Source: Entonaema liquescens (Eukaryota > Ascomycota > Sordariomycetes > Xylariales > Xylariaceae). From it: DNA of 64,000 nucleotides. A program made the position numbers and the translations under genes. The DNA is taken from assembly GCA_902805475.1 (NCBI GenBank), contig CADCSX010000007.1, forward strand, positions 868,001-932,000, written 5' to 3'. The notes beneath the pieces are model-generated. The model was not told the origin of the DNA. It did no database searches and was given only the letters and a program-made list of their open reading frames with translations. This document shows positions 36,874 through 49,100 of this stretch, in pieces (the first letter of the stretch is position 1; every line of letters begins with the position of its first letter).

Positions 36874-39800
36874 ATGGCCACCGCTCCCACCACGGCGCCA
36901 TCAACTGCGGCTCCTCCTCCCCCCAAACCTCCGAGCCCATCCGTCCCTGTTCTCCTCCACGAAGCCGGTCTCGATTCACCCTCATTTCGAGCTTCTGCTC
37001 TATATTTTACCGAACAAGTAGACGCGATCGAACGATGGCTAGAAGGATATGTCAGGACGACCGCTAAGCTATCACACGACTTGCTTAACGTCGAAGAAAC
37101 CATAAATAATTACCTGAGCAAGGTCATTCCCCCCCCGAATATCAATGCCATCGATAATGACTATGCCGCACTGGCACTTAAAAGGTTCAGTGAAGGGTCG
37201 AGGGAGTGGTGGATGCAAGTCTTGAATGCTGCTAGAAAAATGGACACAATGTCGGTTGAGCCGATCCGGGCATTCCTCCAGGGTGATTTGAAGAACTTTA
37301 AGGAGGCCAGAAGAGCATTAGAACAGACACAGAAGGTTTTCGATACTACGTTGGCTCGATATGTTAGTCAGTCCAAAACGAAGGAGCCTTCCTCACTACG
37401 GGAGGATGCTTTTGCCGTGTACGAGACCCGTAAGGCTTACCTGAAGGCATCTATGGACTTCTGTTTCTATGCGCCTCAGTTTCGTCTTAATCTCGATAAG
37501 CTACTGGTGCGGGTATCTTGTGACCTTTGGCGCGAGATGAAGAGGTCCCGGACGCCGCAGGAAGTTTCGGAAAATATGGTCACGAGATGGATAGGGTGAA
37601 AGGATGGTCCAAGGAGATGGAACTATCTGAGCCCATATTCAGGCGCGAACTGCAGATATCGCGGCGCGATATTGGAGAGAGCACTCTGGCAGCATTTAAG
37701 CCGTCACGAGAAATTGACGACTACAGCGCATCGACTGTGCCATTCCTAGGATCTAGGGGCCTATGAACGTCTCTACGGCCGGCCAATCCGCTGCGATCAT
37801 GGAGAAACAAGGTTGGCTGTTCCTACGGACTATAACAGGGAAGCCATCCCGAACGAATTGGATTCGTAGATGGTACTACTGTCGGGAGGGTATCTTTGGC
37901 TGGCTTGTCAACAGCCCTCAGGGTGTCTTGCAAGGTGATGAGATCGGAGTTCTCCTCTGCAATGTGAAACCCGCCGTAGGGGAGGAGCGTCGATTCTGCT
38001 TCGAGGTGAAAACTAAGAACCAGACGTTACTGCTCCAAGCTGAGACACAGGCTCAACTAATGGAATGGCTCGAGGTTTTTGAAGTAGCAAAGAAGAGGGC
38101 TTTTGAAGCGAGCGTTAAAAGGGACACTTCATCTCTTCCGGGTGGTGTTGACCCAGCTTTCTCTATTACGCCACCTTCGCTCCCAGAATTCTCGGCTAAA
38201 TCTTTGGATGCGCAGATTGACGACGGGGCAGGTATCGAGCGAACGGGAACATTACCACCCCTGAAGTCGGACTCGTACCTAGGCCAAGCTTTGATATAAC
38301 TACAGCTCCCCAAAGAGATCGGTTACGTCGTTGGCCCGCGAGGAGGAGAGAGCAGTCGAGAGCACGCAGCCAGGATCATGCAGAAACTCGATCTTCATCG
38401 GAAAGCTACTTTCACCTCGAGCATGGATACAGGACCCTTATCATCACCAGCGCCGACAGGAGGTATAGCCAGTCTCATATCCGCCAGTCACGGTCTACTA
38501 CCAGGCTATCCTCCCGGTACCTCTAAACAACAACAACCGCCAGGACCTGTCTTGCCTGGGCCCGAATCGCAACCTGGCAGTCTTGCACCTCCGACATTAG
38601 CGAAGCCGCCCGCAACGACCCATCTTAGTAAGACGGCTGTTGTTTATAGCGGTGACAGAATACTTAATACCAATGCCTCGCATACTCTGCCGACGGCAAT
38701 AATAGCTAATTATTGGGGAAGCAATACCTGGGGTCATGAATATTCCCCCAAAACTCCCCAAGTCGACAAAGATATCGACGACCCATTCGGGCCAAATTCG
38801 CCCTCTATCAAGATGACTACGCTTGGCGAAGGCGAGGAGTTCAGAAGCCCTGTTTCATCGCATAAGAAGGCCATTAGCATGGATGCGAAAATAAGCCATC
38901 CAAAGGTCATCCTGCCCGCTCCCGAAAAGCCACCGCCAGAGACTTTCCCTCCCGATTATCCCATAGAACTAAAGACGAACTCGGCACAGTTCAGACTTCT
39001 TTTCCCAAGTGTGCCTTTGGATGAGAAGCTGGTCTTGGTCTTCAGAGCTTCTTGGACTAGCACCTCAGAAGCCGACCGGGATGTACCTCAAATGGCTGGC
39101 AATGGACGAATCTACGTTACTCCGGACAATATGTATTTCTACGGCCATCAGATGGGCCTCGTCATAACATATACAATCAACCTTGATACCATCACAGAAG
39201 TAACAGCTGCTCCCGGCAGAGACTGCGATTTCATTTTCCTCCATCTGAATCAGGGTGCTGATGACATTGGATACACTCGAATAACAATCAAAACATTCCT
39301 CGAAGATCTTGATCTCTTACACGCACGTCTAAACCTTTTAGTTGACGACCTACAAGCTGAAGAGCCTATGGACCTATCTGAGCTCATCAAAGCGCTGATC
39401 GGTTTAGAGAAAGAAGAAGTGGACAGAAGAAGTCCTAGCATGGACAGTTGGGAAGAAATCTCAGAGCATACCCCTATCGACGACGGCACAGCTGGTGGTA
39501 GAGCTATCAGTCCCCGACATCACCACTCAGCCTACAACTCTCGACGCAGAGGTACACGAAAGCCTCTTCCTAAATTCCAGCTCCCAACCCACCCTGTAAT
39601 CTACGAACCCGAAGATATGCAGAAGAAGGTCGCCGAGCGGAATTTCGAAATCAGCGCCAAAGCGTGCTTCCACGTCTTATTCGGAGATAAGAGCTTCGTC
39701 TTTCCCAAACTCTATTTTGAGCGAAGGGCCCAGCATATCGCACAGGGCCCTTGGAAGTTAAACGAGAGTGGAAACATGCACAGGCAGTTCCGGTTCAGCG

Positions 39801-41073
39801 TCAACTACACTACAAGACTAGGCCGATTAAGGGCCGAAGAGGTCACTGACGAGCAGACAGTCGAATTGTTCAGCGACCATGTAACATACGTGGTTACCCA
39901 TGTGAAAAGCCCGTGGCATCTACCTCACGCCCACGGTTTTAAGTTGGTCACTAAAATTGTCATTACCCATGTGGCTAAGTCAAAGTGTAAGCTAGCTATC
40001 TTCACGAAGGTAGCCTGGTCAAAACCGCCAGCTCTCGCTAAAAGCCTAGTCGAGCGACAGGCGCTTGACGATGCCACCCAAGATGCCGAAGACATTGCAG
40101 AAGTCGCAACAGATCAGGTGCGAAAACTTGGCCATCACAGTCGCACAAAAGGGCTATCCAGGTTTACGGGCACATAGGACTGCAAAATCAAGTTATAGTC
40201 TTCACACCTGGAGAAAACGGCACGTCGAAAAAACCACATATCAACCCGCGTACGCTAGGTTCGATGCTGCTCGAAACCCTTAGGTCGTTTGCCGATAGCG
40301 TCGCATCGTCGCTGATGATGTGGACATTTGCAGCCATAAAGAAATTATGGGACATCATATCAGCGGAGCGTCTTATCCTCGCCTTACTCGGATTCAGCGT
40401 AATTACAAACATCGTTATCTCCTCTCAGAGCACATCGACATGGTGGTCCGAACGGCGCGCAGCCAACTTTATGAATCGCGTCGGCGTAGGCCCGAACATC
40501 GTAATGAGCAAAGCTATCTACATAGCAGACCTGGACGAAGCGACAACTAGCTCTAGGGTCTTCCCTTCGTGGCCACAAGACAGCTACTGCTATGAGACAT
40601 TCCAGTCCATCGCCAACAGCAGCGATGCGGACGCACCGTATGAGTACGCGGGGTCGTCAATGTCATGGAGCTCGAGCCGGGCGACGGCACGACGACTACG
40701 CCAGACACGCCAGAAGCTTGGCGCGTACCGACACGACTTAATAGTTGCGATGCGCACAGTCAACAGTGTGGAGCGCGAAATGATACACGCCGAGTGGGAG
40801 AACTGGCTGTTCGACGAGAACCACCGGTGCGAGCAGGTCGAAGTCGTGCTCGCAGCGTGGAACAACTCGGCAGACGGGGGGAAGCTCAAGAGGGAGATCA
40901 CGCAGAAGGTGCTTCATAGCACCGGAGACGATAAAGATAAGGAGAAAGACGAAGCCAAGCGCAGGAACTTACAAAGATGGCATGAGGAGTATTGCGGCAG
41001 CTGCAAGGCGGATCGCGACGCGCTGCTCCAGGAGAGGGAGAGCTTAAGCTTGTCGGCCGCGGCGGTGTTGTAG
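36874..41073 (+). CDS. SIP3/LAM-type sterol-transfer protein (BAR-PH-GRAM-VASt), frameshifted
   Basis: Member of the Sip3/Lam family, which tethers the ER to other membranes and moves sterols. In order: a BAR-like helical domain (36960-37740), a PH domain (37797-38100, GWLFL and NWIRRWYYCREG), a Pro-rich linker, a GRAM domain (38980-39350), a VASt/StART-like domain (39630-40060, KLYFERRAQHIAQGPWK) and a C-terminal hydrophobic segment (40330-40440, LILALLGFSVITNIVI). The frame changes by -1 at about 37550, 37760 and 40150 without splice signals; a single extra base at each point restores conserved sequence (for example DQVRKLGHHSRTK running into YGHIGLQNQV). Between 38270 and 38355 there is either one 81-nt intron (GTACCT to GCAG, in phase) or three more single-base losses. 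A repaired protein would be about 1,370-1,400 aa. As written, the gene is broken or the assembly has errors. Confidence 0.85.
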
Positions 41074-41499
41074 ATAAAAGAATGGGAGAAAGAAAGAAAT
41101 TGGAAGTAGACAGTACGATGGGGCGAAAGCAGGTTGTGTATAGAGGCTTCTCACGGAGCGAGGCGAGGCGAGGCGAGTATACAAATAAGTAGTAGGTAGA
41201 TAAACGGGTGAGAAGAAACGGCCTGTACCATATTTGTAATGTATGGAGGAGGAAACATTGGGTATCACCCGTTGGTTTATTATAACACTCTAGGTTGGGA
41301 ATACGAATACCCAAAGTGAGCGTAATATATTTATTACCTAGGCTACCTATCTAAGATGTTATTGTTCATATTCGTATATACTAAGTAAGAACTGTAGAGA
41401 GGGAGAGCTTTGTCAATAAGTTATATATATACATACTACGCTGCTCAAAGAAAGAAAAAGATGGACAAACAAGCTCTACTACGGCCGAGGGAAAAAGGG

Positions 41500-41535
<36 letters not shown>

Positions 41536-41660
41536 CATTATCTGAAAATCTATGAGGGCTACATCTAGAACTCATACAAGTCCAGGTCATTTCTAACTTA
41601 CATTGCAATTCGTCAAAATCACAAAGGAAGAACAATTGTAAAAAGTGCAAAAAAGGTGAG
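41074..41660. other. 3' region of LAM/SIP3 gene with poly-A tract
   Basis: No gene is supported. The stretch holds the probable 3' UTR of the LAM/SIP3 gene, a 35-base A homopolymer at 41500-41534, and, next to the tRNA, the T-rich (minus strand) RNA polymerase III terminator of tRNA-Ile. Confidence 0.45.
41500..41534 (+). repeat. Poly-A homopolymer, 35 nt
   Basis: An uninterrupted run of 35 A residues lies in the spacer between the LAM/SIP3 gene and tRNA-Ile. It may be the poly-A tail scar of a retroposition event or simple slippage; no adjacent element was recognised. Confidence 0.95.
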
Positions 41661-41760
41661 TGCTCAGTATGAGGATTGAACTCATGACCTTCGCATTTAC
41701 TTGATATTTCCAAAGGAGGAGATATTAGTACGACGCTCTAACCAGCTGAGCTAACCGAGC
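41661..41760 (-). tRNA. tRNA-Ile (anticodon AAT) with intron
   Basis: On the minus strand the sequence folds as a complete tRNA. The 7-bp acceptor stem pairs GCTCGGT with ACTGAGC (one G-T) and the discriminator is A. The D arm includes TAGCTCAGCTGGTTAGAGC. The anticodon stem pairs TCGTA with TGCGA around loop CTAATAA, anticodon AAT. The T arm is ATGAG TTCAATC CTCAT. A 26-nt intron (41697-41722) sits one base 3' of the anticodon, the canonical position. A TTTTTT Pol III terminator follows immediately downstream on the minus strand. Confidence 0.93.
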
Positions 41761-43407
41761 TATTTGTCAATCTTCCAAAATAGTTTATATCCCGCACGAA
41801 CTTTGTTGGTGGGGCAGGGAATTATTTCTCATCCCCCCACCTTAGCGAGGACTACCATAGTAAACTCAATCCTCAATTTTCCATGAGATTGAAAACCTCA
41901 AATTGTCTTCCCTATATTTAATTCGTTGCACCAACAACTCTTTTTTCTCTTTCTCAATATTATGTGTTTTAATTCAATTTAATTCGAACTACTTGTGAGA
42001 AAATCACCGCACGATTGCATAAACCACCCCCGAATCTCCTAATGAGTCGGGTCATATAAGCCGCGTTCTTAAGCGTGTCTCATTAGACCTTGGGAATTGC
42101 GATAAACCATGGCTCGGCACGTGAGGCCGCCGCCTCATCGTACTTCCTGTTCATAAGCAGGGTTTCCACCTCGGTGTTTTAAGCATCTCCCCAGGCCTCC
42201 GAGCCCTTACATGAACCTAGCCGGTTTCCTCGGCCCCCCGCAGCCGACGTTTCCGTATATGTTAATGAGTAAGCCACGTGCTCGTAGACGATGCCTAGGT
42301 TACCGTAAAATGCGATAGCAAGAGAGTTGATAAGAGTGCCGATGACTTTGTACCTTTTTAAGGGACCAGAGGCGAGCGAGTAAGCTTGAAGATTCTCAAA
42401 AGTAGAAGTGTCAAGTCGGATAGCGAAGAGTTAAAATGGAGTTGTAGACTAAGTCATGAGTCGCGGGTTTTGCTCTAAGCCTCTTCTCCCTGTTTGCTTA
42501 GCTTGGGCAACTCTGACTAATACTATAATGTTCTTCATAGCCTACTTCTACTTTTACAGTGATAAGTGTTTGAGAGACTAGCAGGACAGAGAGCTTCTAC
42601 AGTACTTGTATCATGGCTTATAGTCAAGTATATGCTATAAGTCTATCAAATACAGAGAGTGGGTCGCTGTCTATGCGTAAGACTAACATGTTAGACAATA
42701 ATATAGTTATTCTATAGAGGAAACTTAGCTGACCCATTTCCTCTTTGCCATTGGTAGGCATTTGATTGTTAATAGGCTAATATTGATTTACGACGTCTAT
42801 AATTGGTTATTTCCTTAAATCGCTTCCTCCTGCTTCGAGAGCCGTAAATCGGCTTGGATGCTTCCTAATGCAATTATCGATCTAGTGTACTTCGTAACTG
42901 GGGTAAGACTACTGCATCCTTATGTAATAATAGACAAAGATAGGTTGCTAGTTTATGTAATTCAGGGGTCGAGGTTGTCTGTAGTATATGGGCGCACGTG
43001 TGTGACGTCAAGGATATTTGGAGCTCAGCCTCTCGCTTCCGCCGAACAATTTGAGGCCAAGCCAAAACTCCATACACTCTTCATCTCAGACCTCGCATTC
43101 GCTTTTTTTTTTTTATGGCAGTTCACAATACCTAACCCCTAATTCAAGTCGATTCATTTTTTAATAATTCCTATGGATTAGCATTGTTTCTTCTTGTAAT
43201 TGCTATATCTAGCGACCTTTGGCCTTGGGCATAGAATGTAATTAATAACTTTACAATAACCACGACCGATTTGAGTTCCTACGTATCCTCTTTACAAATT
43301 TGTCTACATTCGGGACACGTGCAGCATAGCTGTCGCTTAGACCTTGATACACAAGAACAAATCGTAAGCGTATACTATATTTGGGTAGATCAAGGGTGTA
43401 AGCGATT
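41761..43407. other. Gene-free region upstream of the DUF3074 gene
   Basis: About 1.6 kb between tRNA-Ile and the DUF3074 gene. No gene is recognised; the small open frame at 42858-43142 has no supporting features. The sequence is AT-rich, especially between 42500 and 43270. Confidence 0.45.
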
Positions 43408-45580
43408 ATGCCGAGCGCCCACGAGGCCTTCAAGGCTCTCGGCCCCATCAATTGGGAAGATGTCCCCCAGGACAAACTCGATACTTTCCTCAAAGACGCA
43501 TTCACCGACGCACAATGCATAATCGATTCCGTCCCGGTATCCTCCACGTCCCTGCAACATATGGGCTTACCACGGTCAGCCACTGACACGAATCTCTCCT
43601 CACTACCCAACAGAGACTCCAAATTTTCGGAAAATGCGTCCAAGTTACGAAAGGAATGGAAAGAATGCAAGGTTAACCCACGCGAAAATCCTCTAGGGCT
43701 AGACGTCTATAAACTTGCTGCGAAGGATGGAAAGGGCGCGTGGTTTGCTAGGCGCAGTGTCCACGACGGTTTCAGCTTTGAAAAATGGAAATTAGGACTG
43801 GATAAGGAATTCGATGAGAGCTTAAAAGTAGAGGGAGGACCTGGCGCGGGGAGTATAAGAGGAATTGGTGCTGACAGAAAGATCGTCAGTCAAACTGTTG
43901 AAGGCGTCGGCAAGATGCGGGGTATGTCTCACATTCCCCTTGACGGCCTAATAGAGCTAACTCCTTGCTTTAGTCTATCAATTATCGGCACAGTTCCCTG
44001 GACCAACAACACCGCGAGACTTTATCGGTCTCTTGCTCAGCTCCGACTCGATCGTCGATGCTCCGGGTACGCCTAAACATTACATGCTTGTCTCGAAACC
44101 GTGCGTTCATCCAGAATGTCCACCACGACAGGGTTATATTCGAGGCCAGTACGAATCAGTAGAGTTCATTCGAGAGATTCGAGTAGAGAAACCCCTACGA
44201 AAGACCCGATCATCAATAGATCTGCCCCATGACGAGGCTGCGGCGGCGGTGCGGAAAACTACCGAGAACCTCGGCAGACAGGCCACTGTTCGTTCAGCCC
44301 GCCAAGCAGCCGAAACTATTAATGGCGAATCTGGAAGGAAACGAGGTAGGACTATTGGTAGTGCGGATGTTGGAGATGACGGAGAGGAGGATGACCAGTA
44401 CGAGACCATGATCGAATGGTTAATGGTTACGCGGAGTGACCCAGGTGGTAGCGTCCCGCGGTTTATGATTGAAAGGGGGACGCCACCAGGTATTGCCGGC
44501 GATGCTAATAAGTTAGTCAAGTGGATCTCGTCCAAGTCCATTGAAGATTTTACCGAACCAGAAAATGGAGACGCGGAGCTGAAACATGAGGCATCTGATC
44601 CCGTTCGAGTAGATTCCGAGAAAACAGTCACGGCGGATTCTACATCGAAAACCACTCACCAACCGAAAGCCTCGCAACCATCAACCACCAAACAGGAAGT
44701 AAACGTCGCCGAGGAAGAACCTGGTTCTGTAGGAGTCTACGGTATGATAGCGAGCGCCTTAAATGCCGCGGCTTCTGTAGCAGCCTCTCGTATCCCCAAT
44801 CCCTTTGGGCCTGTCAACGGCGAAGGTTCAGATGCGTCAGACCTCGCATCCGAAAACCAGGATGACGACGAATCATCCATCCATAGTTTCCATAGCTTAG
44901 AGGGCTCGGGACTAGACGGAAACGATGATGCGTCGCAAAAGCCGGGAGAAAGCTCAGCCCAGCTGACGCCTTCGGTCACTAACGGCGGCGCGGAATCTAC
45001 GGTTTCGAGTGAATCACTCGCAGCCCACTCAATAACACCATCACACCATGATAAAGAACTCAAGAAACTTGAAGAACGTAAGCGAAAGACGGAAGAGAAG
45101 CTTCGCCGGGCACAAGAACGAGCGCTGGCTAAACGTGGAAACGGAGACGCGGAATCTTCATCCCAACGCGAGGAAACCGCGTTGCAGAAGCTGCGCGAGA
45201 AGCATGAGCGCGAGATAGCGAAGCAACAGGAGAAATATCAACGGGAACTAACAAAACTAGAAGCCAAGCGGGCGAGTGAGCAGAAGAAGGCCGAGGAACG
45301 CCGCCGCAAGGCACTCGAACGCGAGGAAAAGACCACTCTAGCTATGGAGCTCGATAAAGTGCGCGCTGAACGCGACCTCGCTCACAAGCAGATGGAAATC
45401 CTCAAAGAACAGATCGGCGAGCTGCAGGCCCAGAACACGATGCTGGTCGCGCGCCTGGGCCGCGAGGGCATCAATGCGGATGATAGTGACGGCTCGGGCC
45501 CCCTAGGCGGAATCAGGAGGTCTATGACAGACCAAATGTCGGACCGTGAGCCTAAGCGTGCGAACTCACTGCGCTCGTAG
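43408..45580 (+). CDS. DUF3074 domain protein (START-like) with C-terminal coiled coil
   Basis: Exons 43408-43921 and 43974-45580 are joined by a 52-nt intron (GTATGT donor, CTAAC-like branch), giving 706 aa. The start MPSAHEAFKALGPINWEDVP is typical of fungal DUF3074 proteins. The DUF3074 region, predicted to have a START-like lipid-binding fold, covers about residues 100-380. It includes WFARRSVHDGFSFEKWK, SAQFPGPTTPRDFIGLLLSS and YETMIEWLMVTRSDPGGSVPRF. A Ser/Asp-rich disordered segment follows, then a strongly charged coiled coil at about 545-680 rich in Glu/Lys/Arg. A short amphipathic Ala-rich stretch near 440 (MIASALNAAASVAASRIPNP) is followed by acidic sequence. The biological role is not established. 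The reading frame is intact throughout. Confidence 0.88.
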
Positions 45581-46117
45581 TTGAGGTGCGGTTTCGTCTG
45601 TGGCAGCCGTCTGTGTATTCTATGTGAGAATGTTGAATACAAGCGTTGATTGGATTAAGCAATAATATATTTGTTCCTAAGGTGAAGAGAATTTACATAG
45701 GATGCAGAGGGGAAGGAAATCACGCAGGATACTGAGTCCTCGCGGTGAGGGGTTTGAAAATTCTCGGAGAAAGCCTTGAGCGCGAGTTCATTGGTTACTA
45801 CTTGCTATTGGCTTGCTTGGAGATCTTACGATATAAGACGAGTTTACGAGTACATGAGGGGTCTTTAGCATTGGTATCGCATCGCAGAGTGTTTACATGT
45901 TTAGAGTAGCGAATAACTAACTAGTAAATAACTAAGGCTGAGTTAGTTTAGTTGGTACGGAGTCGAGAGCAATGGGAAGGTTGTCGTAGCGAATAAAATA
46001 GCGAGTACCTATTCAAGTTTATTTCGGATCCATGTGTGTATGTGCGTAAGCTGCATGGCTTTAAGGAGTAAGATATAGTTATTTGATGCATTCCCCTTTT
46101 CAACACAGCTAGCCGTC
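45581..46117. other. Convergent 3' spacer
   Basis: About 540 bp between the converging 3' ends of the DUF3074 and THADA genes. It contains repeated AT-rich TAACTAA-like motifs around 45905-45950 and presumably both polyadenylation regions. No gene is seen. Confidence 0.4.
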
Positions 46118-49100
46118 TTACTTATCCAACCCACCACACATACCCAGCAGCAACCCACTAACCTCTGCCCGTAAACCCTCATCCTTAAACCGCGTTATCG
46201 CATCCCCAATTTGCTCATCTCCAGCCGCAGCAAGCGTTGCACCACTAATCAGAATTCGCGCGCAGATAGCGAAGACCTCAGGCTTCGAAGTCCAGCCCAA
46301 CGGGCCGTCTATTCCCTCCGTAGCCGTTATACGTGATAGTATGTCTAGGCCGGAGAGGCACCATTGTGACAGCACATCTGTCGCATCAGATGGAGATTGC
46401 CGAGAAAGGGACGAGAAGACGCTGCTCCACCGGCGAGCTTCCCGCACCTCATCCACATATAGATTTTGCTCCTCGATGACGAACAGCGAGTCGTCGAAGC
46501 GCATGGCTGCTTTGAGTTGAGCCTCAGCTGGGATCCAGCCTTCGAGTAGTGTTTTGGCGGTCGAGATATCAGTACTAGTAGATGAGAGTGAGGAAGGAAG
46601 ATTTCCGGTCATGCGGCATACGACGTGTGCTCTGAACGCGTCAACGCCTCCGTAATGCGCTAGTAGCCACTGTAATAACCGTCGTCCAGCTTCGACGGAT
46701 ATGAGGTGCTGGTTTGATAATAGAGGCGTTACTGCTGAGGCGGCTGCAGCACGGATCTCATCGTCGTCGTCGTTAAGAGCGTCGTAGAGCGCTATTAGCC
46801 ATGGTAAGTGTGCTGGATCGGGGGCAATCTCAGCTGAGGTAAATTTGGAGGCGATACTGGTCGAGAACGAGTTCATGGCTTTGACAGCGGCCATGCGGGT
46901 GTCGAAAGTCTAGTAAAGGCGCAGCTGTTAGTTTCGTGTATAATATGAAGACATGCTGGCAGAAGTTATACTTACCCTATCCGCCATCCCGGCGTCGCTT
47001 ATCATTACACCCCAAGACCTAAGCCATGGTTCCAGCTCTTTTTGAGTTGTCTTCTCAGATCTCAAAACTATAGCTGCTAGTAATGGACCGCTTACGCGGA
47101 CTATAGCATCTGATAAACCTGGGTTCATAGGTTTCCCATAGAGATCTACCCATATTTTTGTTATGACCTCGTTATCCGGAAGACGCCCTAACCCATTTGT
47201 TTCATCACGGAGCCCTCTGTCTATGAGAGTTGCGATGTTCTCCAGAGCAATCGTACGCGGCTCTGGTGCGTCGGTCCCTAAACATAGTTGTATGTACGTA
47301 TCGATGAGGTTTCCTTCCGTTACAATGGATTGCGACGAGCTGATAGAAGGCATGCTTTCTAGCATAGAGCAAGCCACATTAACATCCCCTTCTAAAGCTG
47401 ATGTCAAAAGCTGTCTCAAATTATCGCCTGCTTCTCGGCTAGGTCGCCGGACAGCTTGTAGTAAAGCTGCTTGTCCAAGTCGGATATCGAGTAATGCCAT
47501 CGGTACCATTTTCATGCCAGGCTGGTTGTTAAGTTCAAATAGCCAGGAAGGTAGAGCACCGCGGGCTTCAAACACAAGACCTGTCCCTTCTGCATTCCCC
47601 GCCTTGCTTAATTCAGTTAGGAAGTTAACCACTTCAATGTAGACTGCTCTTGTTTCTGGGCATGCGGTAATACTTTCGTTTCTTAAAACCAGTTCTTCAA
47701 GTAGAGCACGCATTTTACGAATGTTGTCATCTGTAAATTGTTAATTTTGGCTGGAGAATAATACGTGTAAATAATCCACTCACCCGAAAGCTGCTCGGGC
47801 ATCACCTCAGAAAGTCTCTCGAGCAAGAACTTTACCGTTAGGAGGACCCCATGTAGCCTATTTGAGGTTTTAGAACCGGCCAGAAGATCGGAAATAGAGT
47901 CAAGCCAACCCGGCTTAAAGAGAAAGGAGCACAAGGTCCGGGCAGCGATTTCTCGAACGTGCCAAATATGGCTTCCTAAGTACCATGCAATAATGCTGTA
48001 GAGTCTGTCACGGAACTCCTCAGGCGGTCCAGCGCGACGTATAATATCCAACGCCGGGAAAACAGACTCTGCTGTTTGTGTCCCTATCAGGACCCCACTC
48101 GACTGCTGGCCCGTTTCCAGGAGGTTTACGAGGAGCGCCGGAAGGGCTTTGAATTTGCTGTATGGTATCTTGATAGTCCGCCCATCCCAACCTGCCTCGA
48201 TTGAGGTCTTACTTTCGCTTGTGCCAAAGAGGCAATCAATAAGACTCCTCAGAAGCAGAAGACCACAGTTCCGAATCGCCCATCTACGGACATTAGTATC
48301 AGTAGATACAAACTGGTAACGACTTGGCACTTACATTTCAGACTTAAGACTACTTGCTGCTAACTCAAGGCAGTCAGTGAGATATGGTTCTGCCCTCTTG
48401 CTCAAATACGAGCTCTTGAAAATATCCTTGATGCAGTTTAAGGCGTGTACTTGTGGCAAGTTTGAGCCATCAGTCTCTGATGCGAGCGCAGGTCGACGGC
48501 CGATGTCTTGCAGGTTACGGATGACGTCTTCAAAAGACGGGTGAGTCGAATTGGAAGAAAGTATACCTACGATCAGAGCTGGAATACCAGCTGATCTTCG
48601 CGTGGTCGAGGCTTGCGTGTGAATACAAGCCAGTGCCCCCTATCTTATGTCTTAATATATGTTTGTTTTTAGATTTAGGGTACTGAAGTCCCCTTACCTC
48701 ATACCACTGGTCTAAGAAACCAGCCTTATCGTTTGAAGGGTGTGGGAACCATTTGACGAGCTGGCAACAGCTAGTAAATGTCTGGGATACTGTTGTAAAT
48801 GCTCCTCGGTGTCGCAAATTTGATAGTTCATCAAATGTGAGCATTCCGATTGCCTCGAAGTTGGCCCTTGAGGGGGCTAGAAGCCCAGGACTCTGATGGC
48901 TGGCGTTGCTCGCAATAGCACGCATCAAATTACTACTAATGTTTAGTAGCCACTTTGACAGATGCTATCAAAACCATACCTTGACTCGTGGATTGCACGG
49001 AAGCTGTAGCTAAGCAAGTCTTTAGTGTCAAGCCCCTCGACCTCTTCAAGCTCTTCCGGCAGATGACCCTCTGGAGAGTCGTCACAAAGAACATGCCGCA

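Noticed and set aside
41500..41534. Poly-A as the tail of a LINE or processed pseudogene
   Set aside because: No reverse transcriptase remnant, target-site duplication or copied gene body was visible upstream.
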